Below are positions 11,193 through 22,714 of a stretch of DNA of 64,000 bases, one piece after another (positions within the stretch are counted from its first letter, which is position 1; every line of letters starts with the position of its first letter). The notes under the pieces are model-generated. The model was not told the DNA's origin. It searched no databases and worked only from the letters and a program-made list of their open reading frames with translations. Position numbers and translations under genes: made by a program. Source of the DNA: Macrophomina tecta. Taxonomy: Eukaryota; Ascomycota; Dothideomycetes; Botryosphaeriales; Botryosphaeriaceae. Location of the stretch: assembly GCA_024180945.1 (NCBI GenBank), contig JAKSGN010000043.1, forward strand, positions 1,178,001 to 1,242,000, given 5' to 3'.

Positions 11193-13923
11193 GGATATGC
11201 GTTTGATGCCTTCTGCCATCTAAAGCATTATCTATAACTACCTTTTAGTCGTTCTGAGGCATCCAGTCGACATCCGAAGCGGCTTGAGCACACGGTGCCA
11301 CTAGTAGTACGCAACCTCAACCGTTATCAGCCAACTAAAGGCGCATACTACGGTGCAACGATAGCTAATAATAGCTAACCGCACCTATTATAGCGTAGCT
11401 ACGCACAAGCGAGCTGTAGCTAACACTATTACTACGTTTCTAAGCGATTAGTCGATCTATTGGCCCGTTTTATACGTGCGACCGAAGAACTGATCTAGTA
11501 ACTAACGTATTAAATAAAAAAAAATTAATAACTATAACGTCCTCGAAGCTAATTATTATCCTAAAAGGCTCTTAAGACTGGGATATCTAGTTTAACCTTA
11601 TTTAATTACGCGCATAACGCGCTAATATATTTAAATATATCGATTCGAGTAAGCCAGAACTACTAGCTTAATTCGCGGCACCGGTTAAGCTAACTCGATA
11701 ATAAGAATAGACGATTGATTATTACCATCTCGATCTAGATAACTATAAGGAGGAAAAGAAAGACTACGAGCGTATTTATAAGAAAATTAACGATCTTTTA
11801 ACGGTTATTAATAACTTTGTAGGAGCCTCGCTTTAACCGATTCTTTAGAATCTTTTTAATACGCACCCGTACTACTAACTTAGAGCTCTATAAGTAAGGA
11901 TTAAGCTATCTACCGCTACGTAGAAACGCCTTATCGTTAACTAGCTTCGCTAGCTAGAAAAGCCTTCTAATAATTAAAATATAGATAAGTGGCTAAACTA
12001 ATAGAAAGAAACGATTTATAAAGCTAAAGCCCTAAAGATATCGGAGGTTATATTAAGGTAAGGTGTTAATACCTTTCTTAACTCGCTTCTTTTATACGAC
12101 TCTAAATATACTATAATAGCTATTAGAGAATCTTCTAAAATAGCGGATACTGAACTAAAGGTTACTAACTATATTACCGACTATCGTAAGTATGTAAGGC
12201 GTAAGTAAGTAGCCTAAGGTAAAAGAACTATCTAAATAATAATAGTAGTAACGCTTCGAGGTAAACCCTAATTAGGAGGTCTACTACTAAGTCCGTGTCT
12301 ATATAGTATACTTTACTAGAAAACTAAATGCTACTATCTAAACGAATAAGTACGCCTACCTAGGTGGAAGCTAAAGAAGGATATTTAGGCTTAGATTTAA
12401 AAGAAGATAAGTAATCCACGCACTAAAGTAATAGTTAAATGCGCACTCGCTAGAGGAGTAAAAGAAGGCGAACCTACTAATAAGAATTAAGATTATTAGA
12501 ACTTATTACTATAAGCGAAAGAGCCTAAGAATAAGAATTTAATAGCGCTTATAGCTATTATTACTATATTACTTATAGCTAAACGTAGTAAACTAACTAC
12601 GCTATAGCTTTTATAGATAGTTAATACTAGCTCCTCGCACTATATATACAACCGATATATAAAGAAGCGGTTTACTAAAATACGTAATATAGACCCTAAT
12701 AACTACGTTATAAGTGGTAATACACGTATCCTAGTAGAAGCGTTTAGTATAGTTACTATTAAGGCTTATCGTTACTTAATATAATAAATCCTAACGTTAT
12801 TAGACACTGCCTACGTGCTATTATTTATAGCCAACCTCGTGTTAGTTACTAAGGTAAATAAGAAAGGGGTTTATCTTAATATAGACCGCCTAGTCCTTTA
12901 TAAGAAAGATATTATTACGTACAAACTAACGCCCTACTAAAACCTCTACTTTATAGAGCTTAATAAAGTAAAGAATCTAATAAATTAAATTACTATAGGA
13001 CTTATAATCCGAAAGCGTCTAGCTAAGTAATAGTATAAAGTCTTTACTTACGTATTATCTATAGTTATTAAAGTGCTACTAGCTGCTATAGAGGATATAG
13101 CTATTATAGAAGAAGCTATACCGTAGTACTATAATATATACGCTCGAGCTAAAGCTTATTAAATTATCTTACGTAATATAACGCCTGAGAAATTATCCTT
13201 GGAACTATTCTTCCGAATATTATTTAATCTTATTTAGATGATCGAAGCTGCTAATAGATATATATAGATAACGCACCTTAAATACGTAGCTATGTAGTAT
13301 ATGATTATAATAACTTATATTAATAAGAATAACTATATAGACATTATCTTATTAACGAAACGAATAATTAGAAAATGCTTTTAATAAAAAGTAGTCTTCT
13401 TACGTTTAGATAGAGAAAAGTCCCTAGGAACCGCCTTTTAAAGAGAACTATAAAGAAGAGAAATTATTCTCGAGGTATTAAGTTCTTAAATACCTAAGTA
13501 GAATGGTAATACTAAATATTTTAAATAGTTACTCGTCTTAAAAGTAAGGGTACTGCGAATTAGTAGTAATCTATCTAATTATAACTAGCCCGAATACGTC
13601 TATGCGGCTGCTTATATCTTAAACCGAATACTAGCTAAAGGCTTTAACTAGAAGACTCTATTTAAGATAGTTTATAGTAAGAAGTCGAATATTAGCTATC
13701 TACGTATATATAGCTACAAAGCATACGTACTAAATAAGATAATTCTACGTATCTAAAAGCTTTAGAAACGAGTACTAATCGAATACTTAGTTAGATACGA
13801 CTCTACTAATATCTTTCGAATCTAGATACTAAGTACGGATAAAATCCTACGCGTTAGAGATATTACGTTTAATAAGAATAGTAAGTACTTACCTTATAAA
13901 TAAGAGTACTATTAAGAAGTATC

Positions 13924-14089
13924 TGTTACAGCGCGGCGACCGTGTTGGGTTTCAGTCGTTGCTGCAAAGCCATTCGGCTAACCTCCCGCCGACCGCGAGT
14001 AGCCGGTTAGTCGACAAAAGGTACAGCAATAACCAGCCTGGTGGCTGGTTTGCCCCAACAACTCTATATATAGAGGCGTGTTCGTAACA
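13924..14089 (-). repeat. TRIM left LTR (3' LTR in element sense)
   Basis: 166 bp, TGTTAC...GTAACA. It differs from the right copy mainly by C-to-T/G-to-A changes (for example GTTACAG versus GTTATAG, and GGTTAG versus GGTCAG). Confidence 0.85.
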
Positions 14090-14347
14090 CTACCTCCCCC
14101 CTTAAGGCAGATGTCCTAGCTGCTAGCCTACAGCTTGTCATCTGGATATAGAGTCACCCCCAACCGTCAGATCACACGCTGTTAGCCGTGAGGGCGGCGC
14201 GTGACCTCGGCTGTGAGCCAGGGAACGAGTCATGTCGTGGTGTGCTTCGTCTACTGGTCGCGCTCGCTTCGTGCGAGAGTGGGTGAACCAGGCCCACTTC
14301 TTTCCCACGCTAGCCAACTGGGTAGTCTCTTCCAGTTGATGCACCCG

Positions 14348-14442
14348 GGACTCGAACCGGTGACCCATGGGTAGGCTGGTTATTATGTTATAGCGCGGCG
14401 ACCGTGTTGGGTTTTAGTCGTTGCTGCAAAGCCATTCGGCTA
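14348..14442 (-). promoter_or_regulatory. tRNA-like Pol III A-box/B-box pair in the TRIM
   Basis: On the minus strand the sequence TAGCCGAATGG (14432-14442, inside the LTR) fits the A-box consensus TRGYNNANNNG. GGTTCGAGTCC (14348-14358, internal part) is a perfect B-box, about 74 bp apart. The tRNA-like stretch is in the sense of the element, so it is not a primer-binding site. It could be a chance A-box with a captured tRNA fragment. Confidence 0.45.
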
Positions 14443-14499
14443 ACCTCCCGCCGACCGCGAGTAGCCGGTCAGTCGACAAAAGGTACAGCAATAACCAGC
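14386..14499 (-). repeat. TRIM right LTR, first part (interrupted by Gypsy)
   Basis: 114 bp matching the left LTR from its start, breaking off at CCAGC where the Gypsy LTR begins. The remaining 52 bp reappear at 22663-22714. Confidence 0.85.
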
Positions 14500-15231
14500 T
14501 GTAACGGCGGCCTCTTCTACTAGGCTTCGGAGTCACCTAGCAGGGTTAGGTAGCGGTAAGGTTTACCTTAAAGGATAAGAGAAGGGTAAAGGATTAGAAT
14601 AATAGATAGCGGTCACGTAATAGGTTAGTACGCGGTGCGCGTTAGGCTTATTACCTCTAATAAGTCTATATTGGAATCTTAAGTTGACTATAAAGGTTTA
14701 AGTACTATCTAATAAGTATACTTATATACTATAGGAAAGTTATAATAATCTAGATTAATTCGGCTAGATTAAAGCAGCTAAATTAATAGTATTAGATCGG
14801 GCGTCCTAGATTACTATAATCTAAGTAGGTCCTACGTAACTTAGGCGCTAAGGCCTGTTTTCCGAAACCTAACTTCTACCCTAATAAGCGGATGATATAT
14901 TCGATATTCTCTTATTTATTCCTTATATCCGTAGTTAGTTTTCTAGATCCGTACTCTTTTCCTGTGGGCGTCTTTTCCCTATGGGAACTCAGTCCTATTA
15001 TTCTTCCGGGTAGTCGCTATACTGCGCGGGCATTATTCCCGTGCGGGCTTTTATTACTACCTAGCTTAGGGCCGTACGCGCTATCTTCTCTTAAGGCTGT
15101 TTTTTCGGTACGGGCATTCCGGCCGTGCGGCTCTACTACTTATAAGGGTTCTTAGCCCTTACGGTGCCTTTTCCCGTGCGGGCCTTTTACCTGTGGGGTT
15201 ATAAAGCCCTTATTCTCTAGGGTTTATAATA
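14500..15231 (-). repeat. Gypsy left LTR
   Basis: 732 bp, starts TGTAACGG, ends GTTTATAATA. The first 40 bases are nearly free of RIP changes; the rest is TpA-rich. Pairs with 21926-22657. Confidence 0.92.
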
Positions 15232-18200
15232 CTATTCCCCCCCTTAAGGATCTTCGGCCCGAAGATTTATTCGTTTTATCTATATCTTAGATTCTCTACG
15301 TTTTTTCTTTCTTCTTCTATAAGTTCTACTATACCGCCTAAACGTACTTTCTCTAGCGTAGTTAAAGCTCGCTCTCGCCCGGACTAGGCGGCTAAACGTA
15401 AGTCTCTTAGAGCTAAGATTAATTTATTAGAAGTAGCGATGCCGGTCTCCTATTCCTACTATTTATTATTAAATACCTAGCGCGAGGAGGGTGCACTAGA
15501 GGTAGTTTATAAGATAGCCTTAGGTTTTTCGCGCTATAGTAAATACGCGAGGAATAGTCGTATCAGGTATAATACTAGTAGCTTAGAGAATTTCGACTAT
15601 AGGTTTTTACTTCTTTCTTATTTTTATTCGCTAACTCTTTCTTTTAGTTGAGCGCCTTCGCCATGCTTTAGACGAGGCTTAAGCCGAGTAGTCTTCCCTC
15701 GAGGACTAGTTATAGAAGGTCGTAAATAGGTTATCCCGTATAAAGAAATAACGTGCATTACTCGAGCGCTAGGCCGCTCTAATACTATAGCGAAAGTCTA
15801 ACGCTATTAATATACTAGGAGAGTTAGAAGACCTTAAGGCGGCTTCGTTATCTTCTTCCGCTAGAAATACGATTAACCCGGAAGATGCTAAGGGCGAGCG
15901 ATCGTTAAAATATTTACGTAGCGCGGTCTTAGCTAATATTGCTATAAATCCATCTCGGTTTATTAGTTCTTCTAGCGCTAGCTTTAGTGCTGTGCCGTCC
16001 GAGGGTTCCGAGCTAGTAGATTAGGCGCGGTAGTCTTCGTTTTCTAACTTTAATTTTAGGTCCTTTGTGTATAACGAGTTGGTGGTGTTGGTTAATTTAG
16101 GTTTTAGCGATAGAACTTATTAATAAGTTCTTAATAGTCGTAGAGTTCCGGTAGTTTCTAGGTATTATTCTAATCTTCCTTCTATTTAAGGAGGTATTTA
16201 AACTAACTGTTAATATAGCTACTATTTAGGACTTATTCTACGTTCTAGTCTTTATTTTTGTCGGCGTCTAGATTTTCCGGTATAATTTCCTCTATTTAGC
16301 GTAGTGGCGTAGCGTCTTAAGGTGCTGGTTCGAGTAAGGCGATATAAAATACTAGATATATCCGTATAGTGTCTAGTAATCTAAGGTAGAAATTAACCTT
16401 TTCGATTTATTTCTCGATTTTAAAGGGACCGACTTTTTTAAAGTCTAACTTTTTATTTAGTCGGTCGTTCTTCTTTCGTTTAAAATTTTTACTAAAGAGA
16501 TAAACTTTATCCCCCCTCTTAAGCTTTAGTGCCTCTTAGTGCTGTCTATTATAGTATTTACTTATTTATAGGGCTACGAATTCGAGGTCTAGGTATAGCT
16601 ATACGTAGAGTATCTTTAGCTAGTCTGCTTTAAGGATTTCTTTTTAGGCTAATAACTCGCTTAGTATTAGATATCTATAGGCTATTAGCTCGTACCCGTA
16701 GTTAGCGTAAAATGGGGATTTTTATATAGCGGACGCCTTAGAGCTATTATACGCGAACTATATAAGCGGTAGTAGCTCCACCTAATTATTTTACGCGTAG
16801 TTAAGGTAGTAGTGTAGGTATTATTCTAGCGTCTAGTTCGTTCGTTCTATTTATCCGTCTATTTAGGGGTGTGCCGTAGTTAAGAGCTTATACCTAGCTC
16901 TAAGCTATCGAGTAAGGCTTTACTAGAATCGGAATATAAATAGTTAATTTCTATTTAATATAAGCTTCTCTAGTAACCCATAGTTACCGAAAATTATTCT
17001 TAGGAACGTATAGGCGAGTTCTTCTATATTTACCGATTTAAGGTATAGTAGATAGTATACGTACTTTATTATTTTATTAACGATAACTAGAATTAAGTTA
17101 TACTTAACCTTAGTAAGTGGTTTTTTTAACTTAGGTAGGTCCGTAATAAAGTCTAGCGAGATAGATTGCTAAGGGCGCTTAGGTACCGGTAGCGGCTAAA
17201 GCGATTTATAGAGTACGTATCTCGCGGCCTTACTTTTAATATAGAGGTCGTAGTAGAAGATTACCCGTTAGACGGTTCTTCTAAGCCTTAGAAAATAGTA
17301 GCTTCTCGTAATTCGCTTTATTATCTTATCTATTTTTTAGTAATCGTATACTAGGGCTTCGTATATATTCTTTACGAGTTCTTCCTATAGTTTAACTAGG
17401 ACGTAGACTAATTTTAGAAATAGAATTATACTATCTACGTTTTTAGTTACTTAGGGGTCGTTTTTAAGTTCTTTAATTTCTTAAGCCATTACGTTATTTA
17501 CGTAGGCCTCTCGAATCTTGCGCTCCTATTCGTTGCCTTCGAGGCGTATCGCTAGAGTAAGTAGTTTAACTGGGATAAGCGAGTCGTCTAGTTCTTTCTT
17601 AAGCTATATTTATTCGATACTATAAATAGCGGTAATCTGGCGGCTATAGCTAGTAGGTATAAAAGACCCGTCTTTCTACGTATTAAGTATCGTAGGTTAT
17701 AGACCTAGCTTTTTCTCGATATAGTCAGCTCGTCTGCTTAGTGCGTCTACGCGAGTGTTCTTAGATTTCTTTCTATAGGTAATCTTTATATTATATAATA
17801 CTAGTTCTTCTATCTACCTAACCTATCGTCGGTTTAGTTTCTTAGTAGTAGTAAAGTGTGATAGGTTCTTATAGTTATAGTATACTATAATTTAGTATTT
17901 AGCCTCTTTAAGGTAGTGTCTCTATTCTTTAAAGGCCGTAATAATAGCTAGAAGCTCTTTATTATAGACGTCGTAGTTCTTCTTAGGGCCTATTATTTTC
18001 CTCGAGTAGAAGGTGATAGAATATAGTCTACCCTACTCGTCTAGCTAGCTAAGGACTACTCCTATAGCGTAGTCGGAGGCGTCGGTCTCGACCGTAATAG
18101 ATAGGTCCGGGTTATAGATACCTAAGACTAGGGCTTCTATAAATATACGCTTTAGTAAGTCGAAGGCTATTTATTACTTTTCTTTCTATATAAACCTGTG

Positions 18201-21200
18201 TTTCTTCTTTATTAGGTCTATAAGAGGTATAGATACCTTCGTGTAGTTTAGAATAAACTTTCGGTAGAAGTTAGTAAATTTAAGAAAGAATTATACTTCT
18301 CTAACAGTTTTTAGCGTGGGCTAGTCTTTAATTGCGTCTAGTTTCTTTCCGTCCATACTAATGTGTCTGGGGGTGAGAATAAACCCTAAGAATTTAGTAC
18401 GCTATATAATCTATTTATACTTATTTAGCGCGATCCGTAAGTCTTTTTCTCTTAGTACTTCTAGAACTTTTTATATATAGTTCTTATATTTCTCTAAGGT
18501 TTCTAAGTAGATAATAATGTCGTCTAAGTACGCTATATAGAATACGTCTAGGTAGGGTCGTAGCGTATCGTTAACGAGGCTCTAGAAAGTTGCCGGGGCA
18601 TTTATTAGTCCGAATAGTATAACTGTATATTTAAAATATCTAAGTCGTATTTAGAACGCAGTTTTCTATTCTTCTCCTTCTTTTATTTAGACGAGGTAGT
18701 AGTCTTTACGAAGGTCGAGCTTTATAAAGTATTTCGCGTTTTAGAACTTATTCTAGAGTTCGTTAATTCTAGAAAGAGGGTAACGGTTCTTAACTATTAT
18801 ATTATTTAGTTACTGATAGTCTACGTATAGGCGCAGTTCACTATTTTTCTTTAGGACGAATAGAATAGAGTAGCCGGCCGGTAAGAATAAAGGCTAAATA
18901 TATTCGCGTTCTATATTTTTCTCGAGGTATTTCCTTAAAGCCTCTAGCTCGGTTCGAGAGAGTGAGTAGATAGGTTTAAATACGGGGTATGTCCCCGGGA
19001 TAAAAGGTATCTTATAGTTCTAAGGTTAGTATTTCGGTAACAATTCTTTTTCTCATTTTTTATAGAGATCTGCGAATTCCTAGAAATCTTTCGGTACGTT
19101 CTATATTTCCGGTAGTAGTGCTACTTTATTAGTAGTAGGCCTTATAATTTTATTAAGGTCTACGTTAACCTCGGCTGCCGAAGTACTCTATTAGACGATA
19201 TCTATCTATCCGTAAGTAGATAGGTCGTATTTTCTATAAATCCTCTAGGGATAGTCTCCTCCGATTAGCTTTAGAACGTTATTATTCTCCTAGCAAAGGC
19301 CCCGTATTATACGAGCTAGGATTTTCTACTCGTATTCTAGGCTTATTTTAATAAAGATAGTATATACCTTTTCTCCTCGGTTTCTTATACGGTTTAATGC
19401 ATTTATTAAGATTTTCTAGATATCTATAGGGTCTTTTTTAACCATTTATATTCTTCTAGCGGTTACTAGGTATCTAGCGTATTTCTTATTTAGGAAGGTA
19501 ACTATTCTTTTCTTCTATCGAATATACGATTCGTGAGTTTTAAACTACGGGATTTCTAGAATAATATTATATTCTAGTATAGAGGTTACGTCGAGTATAA
19601 TCTTCTCTATATATTTCCCGATAGTAAGCTTTGCAAGTTTTATCTCGATCTAAATCTATTCTTTATCGTATAAGGCGGCTAACCCGTCTACTATTTTTAA
19701 TAAGTAGGAATGGTCTTTCCTCGTAAGTCGAATATTATTTTAGGTAGCGAAGATATAGCTAATAAAATTACCCTCTACTCCGCTATCGAGTATAGCTATC
19801 GCGGTTCATCCGCCGATAGTTACTAGTATCCTAAGAATTTTTTCTAAGGTGCGTATATTATTTAATATACGTAAAACCTAGTTAAGGGACCTATCTAACG
19901 GCCCCTTTTAGAATCCCTAGCTAGGGAGGCCATTTAGTTTTTTAATAAGTAGCAGCTTACTATCTTCTCGTAGAAGTAGAAGTTTTAGTCCTTCGCTAGA
20001 ATTAGTAATTCCTTCTATTATATCTAGTGTCCGCACCTAATGTGGCGCCGCTAGCTAATCCGGTCGTTATAAATCTAATATTTAAAGGTAGGCATAGCGT
20101 ATTTTTTTTTCGGGACCTATTATAGGGTATTCTATACCCTAATTATTATTCTATATATTTTAAGGGTAAGCGCTATGCTTCGCAAGTATACGAGGTCTCG
20201 TTATTACTATACTCCCCGGGCCTCGCTTTCGAGCTAGGTTGCTACTTCGTCGGCTGAGGCGAGGGGTAATTTCTTCTAGGGGTACTATATACTATCTTCA
20301 TAGAATTAAGAGCTAAGCTTCCCGTTCTTTATCTAGTATTACTAAGGTGGTAGGTCTATTCTTAATCTAGGGGTCTAGTTAATTATAGGGGCGAGGCTAG
20401 CTTCGACACGCCTTATATCTTTATATCGGTTTAGGTATCCCGTAATTTAGTTAAGTATAGCTTAATTCTACTATTACTCTATATTCCCTACTTTACTAGA
20501 TTTAGGTATACTATTATAGAGTTCGCCTATGTCGCTATCGACTAGCTTATCGTCGTAGGAAAAGTTATTAATTAGGTTATCGATTTCTAGTACTTTCTTA
20601 TTATATGTGGCTAGGTTTAGCTATCGTAGCTCGGAGGGGTACTACCTAGTAGCTTATTTATCGCTTTAGTAGGTTATATAGTCGTTATTATAGTAGGCGG
20701 TCTAGCTTATAGCCGCGTAGTTAACTTCTTTACTTAGAGTAGACGCGGAGCGGGGTTTCTTTTCTTCTTAAGTAGCGACGGCGGTAGTTTTACTAGTTTT
20801 ATTTCGTTATAGATAGCGGTACCGGGGGTTCTACTTATCTCCGTAGTAGATATAAAGTCCTTTATTAAAGCGTTTCGTTTATTACTTCGTCTACTAGCGT
20901 CGGGGTCGTCTTTCGCGCTTATCGTCTTTATTACTTCGTTAGGTAGCGTCTAACTCTATAGCGTTATCTTCTTCTTATATATAGCGTAGCTGTAAGGGAC
21001 GTAAGGTATTAGCCCTATAGTTTCCCTTATATTTTTCTAATTAGCGCTCGAAGAGGCGGTTATCGTATTTAATAGCTAGCTTAATAAGCTCGTCTAGGGT
21101 CTTAGGGTCATCTTATATTATAAGTTAGTCTTTGACCCTTTCCTTAAGTCCTCGGTAGTAGTAGTCTATAAGGGCGCGGTCGGACTAATCGTTTAGGTAT

Positions 21201-21925
21201 ACGGCGGCTTTTTAGAACTCTATAGTATAGTTTATTACTAAGGTCTTCTAGTAGATATTTATAATGGCTCGTCGGGCCTTATTAACTTCGTCGAGGTCTC
21301 CGAAGCTCTACTTAATTTAAGTTACGAAGTACTTATAGCTACTAAAGATCTTTTTAGTATTTTTTTTACGTATCTCTAGTTCTTTCTCTATTTGGTCTCT
21401 AAGGTAGGGCTCGAACTACTATACCGTAGTATCGCGGAGGTAGGTAGTAGCGAATATTATCTTTTTATTATCTATAGGGAAGTCTCTAGAGTTAAAGAAG
21501 AAGTATAGATCGAGTTATAAGAGAAAGATTTAGAGCTTCTTTTAGTTACTATAGAATAGGTCTAGTTTAGCTGTTTTCGTGTTTCTATTAGGGGGTTGAG
21601 TCGCTATAGGTATTAGAGCGTATACCGGCGCCGGAGTATAGATAGCTAGAATAGCTTAGTTACGAAGTTCGCCTATTTATTAGTAGAGCTAGGTATTCTC
21701 GTTAGTTTACTTCTAAAGTTATCTGCGAAGTTCGCTAATCTAGCCTTATATATCTTAGATAACCTAAAAGAGGTCGGCTATAGTTAGTTATAGAAAATCG
21801 TTATTATTTATATCTACGTCGTTTATTATATTACTTAGTTAGCGTTAAGTATTAGGTAATACTATCTTATCGTTAAGTATTTTTCTCCTCAGAACTACCT
21901 TCCCTTATAAGAATAATAGTTAAAG

Positions 21926-22657
21926 TGTAACGGCGGCCTCTTCTACTAGGCTTCGGAGTTACCTAGTAGGATTAGGTAGCGGTAAGATTTACCTTAAAAG
22001 ATAAGAGAAGAATAAAGAATTAGAACAATAGATAGCGATTACGTAATAGGTTAATACGTGGTACGCGTTAGACTTATTATCTCTAATAAGTGTATATTAG
22101 AATCTTAAGTTAACTATGAAGGTTTAAGTACTATCTAATAAGTATACTTATATACTATAGGAAAGTTATAATAATCTAGATTAATTCGGCTAGATTAAAG
22201 CAGCTAGATCGATAGTATTAGATTAGGCGTTCTAGATTACTATAATCTAAGTAGGTCCTACGTAACTTAGGCGCTAAGGCCTATTTTCTAAAACCCAACT
22301 TCTATTCTAATAAGCGGACGATATATTTAATATTCTCTTATTCGTTTCTTATATCTATAGTTGGTTTTCTAGATTCGTGCCCTTTTCCTATAGGCGTCTT
22401 TCCCCTATAGAAACTCGATTCTGCTATTCTTCCGGGTAGTCGCTATACTACGCGGGCGTCGTTCCCGTACGGGCTTCTATTACTACCTAGCTTAGGGCCG
22501 TACGCGCTATCTTTCCTTAAGGCTATTTTTCTCGTGCGGGCATTCCGGCCGTGCGGCTCTACTACTTATAAGGATTCTTAGCCCTTGCGGTGTCTTTTCC
22601 CGTGCAGGCCTTCTACCCGTAGGATTATAAAGCTCTTGTTCTCTAGGATTCGTAATA
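21926..22657 (-). repeat. Gypsy right LTR
   Basis: 732 bp, the same length as the left copy. The differences I checked are transitions (for example GAGTCACC to GAGTTACC, AGCAGGG to AGTAGGA), as expected from RIP after insertion. Confidence 0.92.
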
Positions 22658-22662
22658 CTAGC

Positions 22663-22714
22663 CTAGTAGCTGGTTTGCCCTAATAACTCTATATATAGAG
22701 GCGTGTTCGTAATA
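22663..22714 (-). repeat. TRIM right LTR, second part
   Basis: Completes the LTR after the Gypsy insertion. Compared with 14038-14089 it carries only C-to-T/G-to-A changes (CTGG to CTAG, CCCAAC to CCTAAT, AACA to AATA), so this fragment was RIP-mutated while its other half mostly was not. Confidence 0.85.

Larger units (their letters stand above)
14500..22657 (-). mobile_element. Gypsy (Ty3) LTR retrotransposon, heavily RIP-mutated
   Basis: An 8158-bp element with 732-bp LTRs, inserted into the TRIM right LTR with the target duplication CCAGC (14495-14499) / CTAGC (22658-22662, RIP-altered). Minus-strand remnants in gene order from the right: aspartic protease AILDSGVEGNFIS at about 19765-19800 (DSG codons 19779-19787); reverse transcriptase YLDDIIIYLETLEKYKN at about 18480-18530; RNase H VETDASDYAIG at about 18062-18098; integrase SISLDFITDLPKLKKP around 17105-17160; a post-integrase FHIALLEPAP segment near 16310. 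The PR-RT-RH-IN order defines Ty3/Gypsy. Stops are frequent, mostly TAG/TAA in place of Trp/Gln. The polypurine tract on the minus strand abuts the left LTR at 15232-15249. Gag presumably lies at 20-21.9 kb but I cannot recognise it. Confidence 0.93.
13924..22714 (-). mobile_element. TRIM-like small LTR element, split by a Gypsy insertion
   Basis: Left LTR 13924-14089 (166 bp), internal part 14090-14385 (296 bp), right LTR 14386-14499 continuing at 22663-22714. Reassembled length is 628 bp. A 5-bp duplication GTATC (13919-13923 and 22715-22719) shows it inserted into the Copia body between integrase and RT. A polypurine tract on the minus strand abuts the left LTR (14090-14107), which suggests minus orientation. 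No protein-coding capacity is evident. The internal region holds a perfect tRNA B-box on the minus strand. Apart from the 22663-22714 piece it shows little RIP. Confidence 0.85.

Noticed and set aside
14138..14368. 76-aa minus-strand ORF
   Set aside because: It is the translated tRNA-like and internal part of the TRIM (FESRVHQ comes from the B-box); not a protein gene.
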